Of a stretch of 45,246 bases of DNA, positions 9,475 to 18,333 are shown piece after piece. Below the pieces are notes generated by a model. It ran no database searches and was not told the DNA's origin. It was given only the letters and a program-made list of their open reading frames with translations. This DNA is from CAZBME01 sp964645835. Lineage in GTDB: Bacteria > Desulfobacterota > Syntrophia > Syntrophales > UBA8958. The DNA is taken from NCBI GenBank assembly GCA_964645835.1, contig CAZYDG010000074.1, positions 1 through 45,246 on the forward strand. Reading direction: 5' to 3'. How positions within the stretch are numbered: position 1 is the stretch's first letter; every line of letters begins with the position of its first letter. A program made the position numbers and the translations under genes.

Positions 9475-10059
9475 CTATTTTCCGTTTAGGGTTTTATTAC
9501 TCCGATATTTGTGAATGATCCAAAGGATTACTCCGATTGCAGATATTGCCAGAATGACGTGGAGTTCGTATTTCTTGACATCCTTGACAAAGCCTTCCAC
9601 TGCGTACCCAAAGAAATAGCCTCCTGCCGCAATCGCTATTGACCATACGACCGCACCGATTGCGTTGAGTATTGAAAACCGGGCAACATTCACCTGTCTA
9701 TCCAGACCAATGACGAAGGGCGTCATAATACGCATGCCATAGACAAACCTGAAACCAAGCATGATCAGGGTACGGTAACGCTCAATGACCTTATGAACCC
9801 TGTCAACGCGTCTTCTCCATTTGGGATGTTTACTCAGTACCTCTTGGCCTTTGAAGTATCCAATATAAAAATACAGTTGATCTCCGGTAAAGCTGCCGAT
9901 AAACGCCACCATCATTACGGTGGATAAATTAAGCAATCCCAGTTTTGCTAAAAGCCCGCCGATAATCAATATGGTTTCGCCTTCAAGAAAAGTCCCGATA
10001 AACAATGCCCAATAACCATAAGACCTGACAAGATATTCAATATGTTCAATGGAGGTCAT
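9475..10059 (-). CDS. DedA family membrane protein
   Basis: A DedA/SNARE-associated (VTT) family integral membrane protein, 194 aa, the usual length. It shows the FLEGETILIIGGLLA segment near residues 19-34, with the conserved acidic residue and glycines, and RFVYGMRIMTPFVIG near 103-117, with the conserved arginine motif. Several hydrophobic helices follow. Family members act in lipid flipping or membrane homeostasis and need proton motive force; the exact role of this one is inferred only. It lies 23 nt downstream of tatA on the same strand. Confidence 0.9.
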   Translation of the reverse strand: MTSIEHIEYLVRSYGYWALFIGTFLEGETILIIGGLLAKLGLLNLSTVMMVAFIGSFTGDQLYFYIGYFKGQEVLSKHPKWRRRVDRVHKVIERYRTLIMLGFRFVYGMRIMTPFVIGLDRQVNVARFSILNAIGAVVWSIAIAAGGYFFGYAVEGFVKDVKKYELHVILAISAIGVILWIIHKYRSNKTLNGK

Positions 10060-10082
10060 ATCATTAATATTCTGTCATTATC

Positions 10083-10283
10083 TTATTCTTTCTTATCATC
10101 GATCTTCTTGGGCTCTGGAGTCACTTCTGGTTTTTCATCCGGCTCCGCCATGGTCTTTTTAAAATCTTTTATTGCTTTGCCGATTGAGCTTCCCATTTCC
10201 GGAATTTTACCGGGACCAAAAATAATCAAAACGATAACCAGGATGACTATAAGATGCATCGGTTGAAAAAGACCTTCAAACAT
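10083..10283 (-). CDS. tatA: Sec-independent translocase subunit TatA/TatE
   Basis: A small Tat component of 66 aa: one N-terminal TM helix (about 9-25), the hinge FGPGKIPEMG, an amphipathic helix IGKAIKDFKKTM, and a charged acidic/Pro-rich tail. The ATG at 10283 is chosen because AGGAGG lies 7 nt upstream; a longer TTG-initiated frame would translate through that site. It forms the pore-lining oligomer for export of folded proteins. The Tat-signal metallophosphoesterase at 14478-16589 is a plausible client. No tatB or tatC is present in this window. Confidence 0.93.
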   Translation of the reverse strand: MFEGLFQPMHLIVILVIVLIIFGPGKIPEMGSSIGKAIKDFKKTMAEPDEKPEVTPEPKKIDDKKE

Positions 10284-10335
10284 TTTTCGACCTCCTAACA
10301 AGTCGTTGATAGATTCTTTTCATTTCTCATCTCTG

Positions 10336-11367
10336 TCAGAAATCCAACAGATGGACTTCAAAAATAAGAATCGAATCAGGCGGGATAGGCCCGATGCCCA
10401 TTTCACCATAACCCAGATGAGGGGGAATAATAAGGATGCGCTTTTCCCCCTTCTTCATAGACATAAATGCCTCATCCCAACCCTTGATCACCCGGCCGAC
10501 CCCGACGGGAAATTGCAAGGGTTTTCCCCGTTCTATGGAACTGTCGAATTTCGTTCCGTTAAGCAATCTACCCGTATAATGAACACTGACGGTTGTTCCC
10601 CGGCTTGGCGTTTTTTCACCGGCACCTTCTGCCAGAATAACATACATCAGACCGGAAGGCATCAGAATGGCTTGGGGATATTTCTCCTTGATCAGGGCCG
10701 CATCGCGTGCATTCATCTTTTTCCGCCCTTGAGCGATGAACTGTTCCACTTCGGATCGCAGCTTGTCGAAGGAAGCCTGATCGGCCTTAAATGCCTTGGC
10801 TTTGTCTCCGATACGGATAATTTCTATCGTCTTGATGATATCCCCTGCCTGAATGGCATTAACGACGGATTGTCCTTCAATAGTCCGCCCAAATACCGTA
10901 TGTTTTCCATCCAGCCAGGGTGTCTGGACATGGGTAATGAAGAACTGACTCCCGTTTGTCCCTGGACCGGAATTTGCCATGGATAATATGCCGGGGCCAT
11001 CATGCTTGAGGGCAGGGTCGATCTCGTCGGGGAATTTATAACCGGGCCCGCCACTCCCATCTCCCGCCGGGTCTCCACCTTGAATCATAAAATTTGGGAT
11101 AACACGATGGAAAGTCAGACCGTCATAAAAGCGAATATCTTTACCGCGGTTCGATGCCTTGGTCCCCTCGGCCAGACCGACGAAATTGGTCACGGTGAGA
11201 GGCGTTTTCTCAAATTCCAGTTTGACGAGTATATCGCCTTTGTTCGTTATAATCTTTGCGTAAAGACCATCTGCAAGCTTCATATTCTCACCGGCTGCGA
11301 TCAGCCCTGATGTATCGGTAAGAAGAAAAAGTAAGAATAAACAGACAAGCCATCTCATCTTCTTCAT
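10336..11367 (-). CDS. Secreted cyclophilin-FKBP fusion peptidyl-prolyl isomerase
   Basis: A 343-aa protein that joins two unrelated prolyl isomerase folds. A signal peptide covers about residues 1-25. The cyclophilin domain spans about 35-188, with FHRVIPNFMIQGGDP (86-100; catalytic Arg88), QFFIT (141-145) and WLDGKHTVFG. A helical linker (about 190-235; charged, KNA/REA-rich as in FKBP-type dimerisation regions) leads to an FKBP domain at about 250-343 with VHYTGRLLNGTKFDSS, GVIKGW-like VGRVIKGWDEA and LGYGE. The start has AAGGAG 7 nt upstream. It should act as an extracytoplasmic folding catalyst. Single-chain cyclophilin-FKBP proteins are uncommon in bacteria. Confidence 0.92.
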   Translation of the reverse strand: MKKMRWLVCLFLLFLLTDTSGLIAAGENMKLADGLYAKIITNKGDILVKLEFEKTPLTVTNFVGLAEGTKASNRGKDIRFYDGLTFHRVIPNFMIQGGDPAGDGSGGPGYKFPDEIDPALKHDGPGILSMANSGPGTNGSQFFITHVQTPWLDGKHTVFGRTIEGQSVVNAIQAGDIIKTIEIIRIGDKAKAFKADQASFDKLRSEVEQFIAQGRKKMNARDAALIKEKYPQAILMPSGLMYVILAEGAGEKTPSRGTTVSVHYTGRLLNGTKFDSSIERGKPLQFPVGVGRVIKGWDEAFMSMKKGEKRILIIPPHLGYGEMGIGPIPPDSILIFEVHLLDF

Positions 11368-11486
11368 GCGGTTTCTCCTTAATAATGTTTCAAAATATTA
11401 TTACAGTATGGAGGAGCGGCATAGCCGCCTCTTCTTACCCTCGTTATTAAGCATAAACAATTGAGGATGGCAAATCCTAAATACTG

Positions 11487-12869
11487 TTATGCAGGGTCTG
11501 CCGGCATCAGCCTTGAATGGACGAACGTGATATGCCCGCGCAGGACATAGAATTGATCTGCAAATGAGGCCGGTACTTTCATCCTGTTCACGGCTTCCTC
11601 GATGTTATCAAGTTTTTCTATAAGTTCTCGGCGCCGGTCAGGTTCGATTGGGGTTAAAAGATTCTGCTCAATAATCATCAGCTCACGATACCATCTAAAA
11701 AGACGGGACTTAAAACGCCACCGGTATATGAAAGGGATAAGACGCAGCCCGGGCAGCAGCAGGATGATCATGGGGACAAATACCACAATAATACGATTCA
11801 CAAGACTGGCCAGCCAAAAGGGAAGATATCGATAGAAGAAGCTCCTGCCCGATTTATAGAAGCGGCTTGCATCACTGCTTATACGTATCTCCTGTTCGAT
11901 GGGCGCGGGAAATTCGCCCTTTTGTCTTAGAAGGCCCGGACCCGAGTGCACCTGCTGGGCTGTTTCAATCAGTAGATCAGAGAGGGCGGGATGCAGATCT
12001 TCCCAGGCAATCAGTTCAACTGTCGGAGCAATCAAAGAGATATCATGCGCAGGGGTGCCTTTCCCAAAATCTATGGAACCTTTCGGAAGGGTGATCTTGC
12101 TGAGGTAGGCAATGCGGCGTGTGTAGGCCTCAGCCTGCACAAAATCGAAGAGGGTGATGCCGGGTGTATGCAAGAGTTGGCGGATCAACGCGGATGAGAC
12201 AGAATCTCCCATAAGGAAGACCACATCAACCGTACCGTTTAAAATCGCTTTTGCAGCCTTATCGGAGTCCATCTCAAGCAGTTTTGTCGAACCGCCCGGC
12301 TCTATGCCGTTAGCTGCCAACAGGGCAAGCGAAAGGACGTGAGTCCCGCTTCCTACTTCGCCAATCGCTATGCGTTGGCCGGCCATTTGCGAAAGACGTT
12401 CAATACTTGCACCATTTCTATAAAAAACAAAAAGCGGTTCATAGGCAATACTGCCCAGCGATACAAGGTTGTCCGTCTTGATGCCTTTATTCACGCCGCC
12501 CTGAACAAATCCAACATCAATCTTTGACGAAGAATCGGCCAGTCGCTTGATATTGTCGACGGAGCCTTCAGAAGGAATTATTTTCAGGGTTACACCGTTT
12601 CGCTTAAGTATCCTGGCATATTTCTCGGCATTTCTCTCGAACATGCTGTCCTTCGGACCACTTATCATAGTAATGGTACCAGGTGGCGCAAGATGGAAAA
12701 ACAAAAATATGCCCAGCACAACAATCACGGATATCATTATGATTGTCAATGATGCTGCAACTTGCCCGAGACCAAATGTCTCTGTTAAAATAGAAGGAAG
12801 CCTCTTGATGCTTGCTTTTATATCCATATTGCCGGCCGATACCTCAATTACTTGACTCTTGCTGTACAT
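11487..12869 (-). CDS. TAXI family TRAP transporter solute-binding protein, membrane-anchored
   Basis: A 460-aa protein. An N-terminal TM anchor lies at about 41-61, followed by a TAXI-type periplasmic binding domain (about 65-340). Recognisable segments are ISGPKDSMFERNAEKYARIL, VGFVQGGV, RIAIGEVGSGTHVLSLALL and GTVDVVFLMG. A second long hydrophobic segment lies at about 350-385, with a cytoplasmic helical tail. This topology (binding domain between two membrane segments) differs from soluble TAXI receptors and recurs in proteins annotated this way in deltaproteobacteria. No TRAP permease gene lies beside it, so it may serve a distant permease or act as a sensor. Confidence 0.85.
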   Translation of the reverse strand: MYSKSQVIEVSAGNMDIKASIKRLPSILTETFGLGQVAASLTIIMISVIVVLGIFLFFHLAPPGTITMISGPKDSMFERNAEKYARILKRNGVTLKIIPSEGSVDNIKRLADSSSKIDVGFVQGGVNKGIKTDNLVSLGSIAYEPLFVFYRNGASIERLSQMAGQRIAIGEVGSGTHVLSLALLAANGIEPGGSTKLLEMDSDKAAKAILNGTVDVVFLMGDSVSSALIRQLLHTPGITLFDFVQAEAYTRRIAYLSKITLPKGSIDFGKGTPAHDISLIAPTVELIAWEDLHPALSDLLIETAQQVHSGPGLLRQKGEFPAPIEQEIRISSDASRFYKSGRSFFYRYLPFWLASLVNRIIVVFVPMIILLLPGLRLIPFIYRWRFKSRLFRWYRELMIIEQNLLTPIEPDRRRELIEKLDNIEEAVNRMKVPASFADQFYVLRGHITFVHSRLMPADPA

Positions 12870-13000
12870 TCAATATTGCCAACGTGCCGCTGTTGCATAA
12901 TGGGCTGCCCCGGCAATTAAGATAACATGACATCAATTACAATAATTTCGTCTATTTGTTCAAGTACCTGTTCACCCTGTTGACCGCATCTGTCTGGAGA

Positions 13001-13223
13001 TTATAGTAGCACAAGCGTTTCAGCCGTCGTCCAGATCGACGGATTTATAACACGTCCCACCAAGCCAAACAAGACGGGATTGATGCCGACAACTGTGGGA
13101 GCCTCTGTATTCCACAAAATGATCATCCCCGTATCATCGGTACAAATCGAGGTACTATTTCCACATGCCGCAAAAAGTATGAAAACCAACAAAAATTACC
13201 GTCATTAATGCCAGATTCTTCAT
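13001..13223 (-). pseudogene. Small lipoprotein, frameshifted in the signal peptide
   Basis: ATG at 13223 overlaps the TGA of the upstream gene (ATGA), a translational-coupling arrangement. Read literally, the frame ends after 22 codons. Removing one T from the five-T run at 13191-13195 joins MKNLALMTVIF to LLVFILFAACGNSTS and continues to TAA at 13001, giving a 74-aa protein with a textbook lipobox (LFAAC). The mature part (about 55 aa) shows no known domain. A one-base homopolymer error or a recent mutation would both explain it. Confidence 0.6.
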
Positions 13224-14278
13224 TGTGTAGATTTTGCGTCTCCTTTACTATCATCTGTCTTGCCCAGTGGAGCAATCTGCATATCCCGTTTTAATCGGTC
13301 GGCGAACAGGCCTGCCAGGATCTTGTAGGCATTCTCGAAATCGGAAATCGACTTCCCGAATTCATACTTTGTAAAACCCAGCAGGGATGCCGCCCGGCTT
13401 TCCTGGCCCACCTCCGTCGGCACCTTGATTCCGGCCGCAAGGGCTGCGCCCCACAGGAGTTTCGGCTCTTCTGCAGAGAACATGTCAATCGTTATGCCGT
13501 TCGGCCCCTTGCTGCTGTCGGAATAATAAAGCTCGTACTTACCGGAAAGGGCGCTTTCATCCATGTACATATGGTTATCGATAATGAGGATGGCGTCCGC
13601 ACCTAAGGCCTTGGCCAGTTTTTGCAAGCGGGCTGCTTTTTCAATGTGATGGGGTTTGAAACTGACGAGGGGCGGCTTGATAAAAGCCAGCGCATTGATA
13701 CTCTTGAGACCTCCGGCTGAAGCAGATGATGTCCAACCCATCGATGGGGCAAAGGGAGAGCTCACCACCCCTTCCTTCTTTTCCAGTTCCAGCATATCAT
13801 AGGCGGCATTGGCGGCCACCTCCTGCGGTTCCAAGACCTTAATCTCACGAGCAATCAAGGCATCCCGGAAATCATTGTATATGAGGTCGGAAAATTTCTT
13901 CATATCTTCCGGTTTTATACCTTCCTTTTCACGAGAGACATTGGCAAGCGCCGTGATCCCAAGACCGATACTTCTCTTGGCATATAGATTCGCATCGAAG
14001 CTGATGATGGCAACCTTACCGAGCTTCTTCAGCGCCGTGGCATCTACTAAGGGTACCACCGGCTCCTTATCGGATTTCTTGGGTTGCGTCAATTCTGCCC
14101 ACTTCATTTGCGCGGGGCTGAAGGTGATGGATTTTTCAATGAATGTCTGTTTATCAACGTCCGTTTTCGGTAGTTGCAGTAATTTCAGCGGTCCAAAGGC
14201 CACGAGCATACTGCACAGAATCAAAAGGAGTCCTAGAGCCTTCGTCTTTGAGTCTCGCTTACCATTTTGAACTTTCAT
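13220..14278 (-). CDS. Exported protein of unknown function
   Basis: A 352-aa protein with an N-terminal hydrophobic segment (about 16-34) after a Lys-rich start, so exported or membrane-anchored. No Cys lipobox is evident. The body contains KKLGKVAIISFDANLYAKRS, LGADAILIIDNHMY and WGAALAAGIKVPTE, reminiscent of secreted proteins with a GNA1162/CsgG-like alpha-beta fold, but I do not recognise the family. ATG 14278 is chosen because GAGG sits 8 nt upstream; two earlier in-frame starts are worse placed. It is translationally coupled to the small lipoprotein downstream. Confidence 0.75.
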   Translation of the reverse strand: MKVQNGKRDSKTKALGLLLILCSMLVAFGPLKLLQLPKTDVDKQTFIEKSITFSPAQMKWAELTQPKKSDKEPVVPLVDATALKKLGKVAIISFDANLYAKRSIGLGITALANVSREKEGIKPEDMKKFSDLIYNDFRDALIAREIKVLEPQEVAANAAYDMLELEKKEGVVSSPFAPSMGWTSSASAGGLKSINALAFIKPPLVSFKPHHIEKAARLQKLAKALGADAILIIDNHMYMDESALSGKYELYYSDSSKGPNGITIDMFSAEEPKLLWGAALAAGIKVPTEVGQESRAASLLGFTKYEFGKSISDFENAYKILAGLFADRLKRDMQIAPLGKTDDSKGDAKSTQ

Positions 14279-14420
14279 TAACATATCCTCGCTTTCCACA
14301 TGACTAATCTCCAGAAAAACACTGGAGTCTTTCTTACATTCTAATGATGGATTTTCCCGGTGCTGTTGTCAAATTATAATATTATCCCCATAGTCGGGTC
14401 TTTCCATTCACGGGCTCACC

Positions 14421-14454
14421 AAAAAAAGTGCCGGGGTTGGAAAACCCCGGCACT
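14421..14454 (-). terminator. Rho-independent terminator
   Basis: AGTGCCGGGGTT (14427-14438) and AACCCCGGCACT (14443-14454) form a perfect 12-bp stem with a GGAA loop. On the minus strand it is followed by seven Ts (plus-strand A run 14421-14427). It lies just past the stop of the metallophosphoesterase gene and separates it from the exported-protein gene. Confidence 0.92.
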
Positions 14455-14477
14455 TAGCAGGTAACGGCCTTTCCTTG

Positions 14478-16589
14478 CTACGGAAACAAGGCCTGCATCC
14501 TTGCCTTCATGGCAGGACTCAATTGTTTGAATAGTTGCGCATTGTACGATGCGTTGAACGGAACCTTGTTTGTCGGCAGCTTGGACAGATCGACAAACTG
14601 GATCGTCAGATCCTTGTAGGTGTCCTTATCAGTGGGAATGCCGGGGGTGCCCTGTGCCCGGCTCGGGTCCATAGTTGGAAGGGCGATAGATGTGTTCGGT
14701 TGCACATCATAGTTTACACTGTTGCCGATTACTGCTGTGTTCTGGACAATCTGTTGCGCCGCAATCGCATACTTGCGTGATGTTGCCGCCGGTGTACCTT
14801 CCGCAACGGCCGGATCAACGTTAACCGTCTCGATTGAAATAGTATAGTCACTGTTCAAATAAATCTCGAACGTGCGAAACTGTTGGGGGAAATCATGCAG
14901 CGATGATGTTTCCACCTGCCAGAATCCTTTTTCAGGGTCTGTTGCATGGGGAAATCCCTTGACGACATTGACATGACGATGTCCGGATATCCACATCAGA
15001 ACGTTCTGCGTGTTCCAGAGGGCATTGACCAATCCTACGATGTCTACGGCATTCTGAGTCGTTGTCGATGGATCACCGAGTTTAGTCGTATCATTCTTGT
15101 TACCGCCCAGCCACCATTCGGTCTCATTTGCTATATTACTGACAGCGATCGGAATATGGGCGGCAATGATCATCAACTGATTGGCAGCCTTGCCGGCAGC
15201 AAGTTCAGCCTGAAGCCATGCCCAGCGGATTGGATCAAGAAATCCGTGGCCGTGAATATCCACGGAACCGTCATCTTCATTTTGCGTGTCGTCGAGAACG
15301 ATTATTTTCAGCGGTATATTTGACTTGGGCACAAAGCTGTAGCAGGCAAACCCGGCAGGTTTGGAGGGATCGACCAGACCAAAACCATGACCCGCCGGAC
15401 TGCTTGTTGAATTGAAGAATTCCGAAATCCATTCCGTTTTCATGAGCGCTCGGCGATTGGGATCGGCTGCGACTTTAGGCGGCGTGCTGTAGTTTCCAAT
15501 TGGCCCTAAATCGATTATACTGCCGGATAGTTTTGAACCATCGATGACCCCTCCGTAATACTTTGTCAAGGTAGGATCTACCAGGTTTCGATTGCTGAAC
15601 ATTGCCGGAAAGGTCTTGGGATCGGGAATGAGCAGTTCTTTCGGTACCGACCAGACCGTATCGCTGATGTAGGTATTGCCGAGGGGGACATTCGGGTCGG
15701 CATAGACAGGAAACGAACCGATCATGAAATGATCATGGTTGCCGAGTGCCTGATAGAGTGGGATCGACGGATCGAGACCAGCGGCCTTAAACGGCATCTG
15801 ATAGTCAACGGTATCAGCGCCGATATGAGCGCCGGAACTTGGGGTAATGACCTTTCCGTCAATGATATCGATGTACCACCTGAGTTCATTGTACAAACTG
15901 CTATTGCACGCATCCCCCAGGGAGATGAAGAAATCAAAGGGATCTTTTTTGTGCAGGGCATTCACCGTCTGGATGGCGGCATCAAAAACGTGCGGTGTGT
16001 ACACCATGATCGGCGAGTAGATGGACGTATTCTGTCCGGAGAAACCCGGATTCCCTTGCTGGAGATAAATCAGCTGGTTTGGCGCTTCCTTGTCCGTAAG
16101 ATGAATATCGGACATGGAAACAAAGTTCAGGAATCTGGTTTTCTTAGTGACGGATGCCGGATCATAGCCCTTTGGCATGATGTCCGTCCGCTTAATAATC
16201 GGGAGCGGCGCTCCGAATGCCCAGGCGCCATAGCCTAAGCTGTCATAAGCGGAAACCTGGCTCAGTTTATCCCAGGTAAGTGCAGTTCCGCCATTCGGGC
16301 TTTTGGGCGGGTCAGCTGGATTGGGCATCACACCAGGAGTGGGAACTGCGGAAGCAGGAGTATACGGAAAGGAGATCATCCTCTCGGTTGTTTTAACTAC
16401 CGTAGAATCAATCGGGTATTGCAGGATCTGTGTACCACCGCCGCCGCCGCCGTTGCCGCTACAGCCATAACCGAATGTTCCCAGGGATATAAAAGCTGCC
16501 GTTCCGACGGAATATTTAATGAAATCCCGCCGCGTCACTTTTCCCCATTTTTTCTGTTCGTCATTCTTATTCAGTTCCTGCTTACTCAT
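14478..16589 (-). CDS. Tat-exported metallophosphoesterase
   Basis: A 703-aa calcineurin-like phosphoesterase with a Tat signal: RRDFIK followed by YSVGTAAFISLG and a Cys in YGCSGN, which could also be a lipobox. Metal-binding motifs occur in order: SDIHLTD, SLGDAC, LGNHDH, AAHIPI and GHRH. It matches the long TIGR03768-type (RPA4764) metallophosphoesterases by size and motif layout. The start at 16589 is used because AAAGGAG lies 6 nt upstream; the ATG at 16604 sits in that site. The natural substrate is unknown; it acts outside the cytoplasm. A strong terminator follows the gene. Confidence 0.9.
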   Translation of the reverse strand: MSKQELNKNDEQKKWGKVTRRDFIKYSVGTAAFISLGTFGYGCSGNGGGGGGTQILQYPIDSTVVKTTERMISFPYTPASAVPTPGVMPNPADPPKSPNGGTALTWDKLSQVSAYDSLGYGAWAFGAPLPIIKRTDIMPKGYDPASVTKKTRFLNFVSMSDIHLTDKEAPNQLIYLQQGNPGFSGQNTSIYSPIMVYTPHVFDAAIQTVNALHKKDPFDFFISLGDACNSSLYNELRWYIDIIDGKVITPSSGAHIGADTVDYQMPFKAAGLDPSIPLYQALGNHDHFMIGSFPVYADPNVPLGNTYISDTVWSVPKELLIPDPKTFPAMFSNRNLVDPTLTKYYGGVIDGSKLSGSIIDLGPIGNYSTPPKVAADPNRRALMKTEWISEFFNSTSSPAGHGFGLVDPSKPAGFACYSFVPKSNIPLKIIVLDDTQNEDDGSVDIHGHGFLDPIRWAWLQAELAAGKAANQLMIIAAHIPIAVSNIANETEWWLGGNKNDTTKLGDPSTTTQNAVDIVGLVNALWNTQNVLMWISGHRHVNVVKGFPHATDPEKGFWQVETSSLHDFPQQFRTFEIYLNSDYTISIETVNVDPAVAEGTPAATSRKYAIAAQQIVQNTAVIGNSVNYDVQPNTSIALPTMDPSRAQGTPGIPTDKDTYKDLTIQFVDLSKLPTNKVPFNASYNAQLFKQLSPAMKARMQALFP

Positions 16590-16604
16590 TTTTTCTCCTT
16601 TCAA

Positions 16605-17117
16605 ACGATCGAATATATATTTCCTTTTACGTTATAGGCCAAGAGCAGTATCCATACATGAAGTGCAGCATGATCTATGCCAGGCGTATCATCATTTTCG
16701 ATCATGTATATTTTAAAATTGAAATGACATGGAAGCACGTCAAATGACGAGGTTTGCGACTGTGTACCCTGACCGGGACAGGAGTCAGGCCGGCAGCGGT
16801 TTTGCAGTGAGAATAGCCTCTCGTCCGAATATTCCGGACAATGTCCTATAATCCCGGAATAATCCGGGAATCCCGGATGTGATATCTCTAATAAAATAGG
16901 GATATCACATAATCAATTAGTACTCCCGGCCCATTGGATTGAAATGATTTGAAAATCCCCTCAGAGTTCAATCCGGATGGCCGGGCTGAGGTGTTTTCAT
17001 CAGGTGCTTCATCTTTGGAGAGGAGGATATGCGTCAATAACCTGCCGACTCGCCAAATACCTTGACATCCAGGCAAACGGATCATAAAAGTGAAGATGAT
17101 ATTCTGAAAAGAGAATT
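16605..17117. other. Regulatory-looking spacer upstream of the 2-hydroxyacyl-CoA dehydratase-like genes
   Basis: No gene is supported in this 513-bp spacer. It contains three palindromes within 90 bp: GTCCGAATATTCCGGAC (16823-16839, one base off a perfect dyad), CCCGGAATAATCCGGG (16853-16868), and GTGATATC / GATATCAC (16879-16886 and 16901-16908). The first two share a TCCGGAAT-type core. Confidence 0.55.
16823..16908. promoter_or_regulatory. Cluster of three palindromes (candidate operators)
   Basis: Two near-identical dyads with cores related to TCCGGAATATTCCGGA are centred about 29-30 bp apart, close to three helical turns. A third dyad, GTGATATC-N14-GATATCAC, follows. All lie upstream of the plus-strand genes beginning at 17118/17357. 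The repeated, phased arrangement fits cooperative binding by a dimeric regulator. No regulator gene is adjacent to test this. Confidence 0.4.
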
Positions 17118-17360
17118 ATGGCAAATCCTACTCCAAGGCCCTTGCGCATTGCCCAAATCAACTCTTGGCAGCATCCCGGCACAAGGGACGCCGAAATTCA
17201 TTTTGAGCGCATGGAACCTCATCAACAAATCGTCCACTTCAACCGCGAACGTGCCACATCCCGGGTTTGCTTCGCTATCAGCACAAGTTACTTGATGCTC
17301 TACGAGACCATCCCAAAAATCATGGATGGCCATAAACATTCGCTGCCGGATCAGCCATGA
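17118..17360 (+). CDS. Small hypothetical protein
   Basis: An 80-aa frame whose TGA overlaps the ATG of the following gene (ATGA at 17357-17360), the main reason to consider it coding. The ribosome binding site is weak (AGAGA) and no domain is recognised. It could be a short upstream coding leader coupled to the dehydratase-like gene, or a chance frame. Confidence 0.3.
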   Translation: MANPTPRPLRIAQINSWQHPGTRDAEIHFERMEPHQQIVHFNRERATSRVCFAISTSYLMLYETIPKIMDGHKHSLPDQP

Positions 17361-18331
17361 GAATTCCGTTTTTCTGTTCCTATATCCCCGTTGATATTCT
17401 CGAAGCCATGGGCCATGAGGTCATCGACATCTCCCTATTCAATGGAAAAACCTATGGCGATGACTATAACTGCTCCCTCCACGACAATATCTGTTCATAC
17501 GCCAATTACCTTTTGCGCAAAATTCTCGAAGGCGATAAGGCCTTTGATTGGATTATCGTGCCCAATGCCTGTGACGCTATGAAAAAGCTCCACATCTCCC
17601 TGTCATACTCGGGTAAGATACCCTCCTTTCTTATCGATCTGCCACGGCGTATGGCCCCGGAAAGTGCCATGTTTCTGGCACACCAATACAAGTCACTTCT
17701 GGACATCATCGCGCCCAACCTGCAAGAGATGGATATCCTGGCCCGCCTTCATCATAAAAAGCCTGCCCGGATGCCGGCAGCCGATATGGGATTCAAAGGC
17801 ACATGGGACCTGTTTTCCACTGTCATCGGTATTGCTGGGGCTACTTATACACCGTCCCTGTATCGGGCTGCGCTCGACGAATACAATTCTCAAGCCCTGT
17901 TTCTCCGGCATTGCGGCTACGGTGTGGTCCATGGCCAGAAGAGAGAACAGCCAAAGTCGCTGAAGCTGACCGAACAGCTTTTCTTCATGGCAATGGATTC
18001 CCTGGGCCATACTCTTTGCCCCCGCTCAGACAGAGGCGCCATGGCCGATTACATCGTCGCCGAAACGAATGCCAATGGACTTTCGGTACTGATTCTTACG
18101 TCCCTCAAATTCTGTAACTTCTACGCCTTTGAATTTGAGAGAATCCGACGGCGTCTTCCACCCGACTTTCCGATTCTCAATATCGAAAACGACTTTTCCG
18201 CAGAAAACGACGGACGAAACAAGACAAGAATAGAGGCCTTTATGGAGCAAATCCATTCACGCACAGGCGCAGGCCGAACATGGAGCGGACAGTCATCTGA
18301 CCGCGGCAAGCCGGGCGGAAAGGCATCCTGA
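17357..18331 (+). CDS. 2-hydroxyacyl-CoA dehydratase family protein, subunit 1 (HgdB/FldC-like)
   Basis: A 324-aa protein of the 2-hydroxyacyl-CoA dehydratase/benzoyl-CoA reductase subunit family. It starts FFCSYIPVDILEAMG, the typical N-terminus, and has candidate cluster ligands in VPNACDAMKK, LRHCGYG and TLCPRSD. It is immediately followed (3 nt) by a second family member, as in heterodimeric dehydratases. These enzymes carry [4Fe-4S] clusters and need an ATP-dependent activator of the BadF/HgdC type, which is not encoded nearby. The substrate is unknown; a role as an acyl-CoA dehydratase or an alternative small-molecule reductase is inferred. Confidence 0.75.
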   Translation: MRIPFFCSYIPVDILEAMGHEVIDISLFNGKTYGDDYNCSLHDNICSYANYLLRKILEGDKAFDWIIVPNACDAMKKLHISLSYSGKIPSFLIDLPRRMAPESAMFLAHQYKSLLDIIAPNLQEMDILARLHHKKPARMPAADMGFKGTWDLFSTVIGIAGATYTPSLYRAALDEYNSQALFLRHCGYGVVHGQKREQPKSLKLTEQLFFMAMDSLGHTLCPRSDRGAMADYIVAETNANGLSVLILTSLKFCNFYAFEFERIRRRLPPDFPILNIENDFSAENDGRNKTRIEAFMEQIHSRTGAGRTWSGQSSDRGKPGGKAS

Positions 18332-18333
18332 CC

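Noticed and set aside
10306..10986. A 226-codon plus-strand frame
   Set aside because: It is antisense to the cyclophilin-FKBP gene, with no motif and no ribosome binding site.
11405..11430. GAGGAGCGGC / GCCGCCTC hairpin as terminator of the TAXI gene
   Set aside because: The arms pair, but no T run follows on the minus strand, so it is left uncalled.
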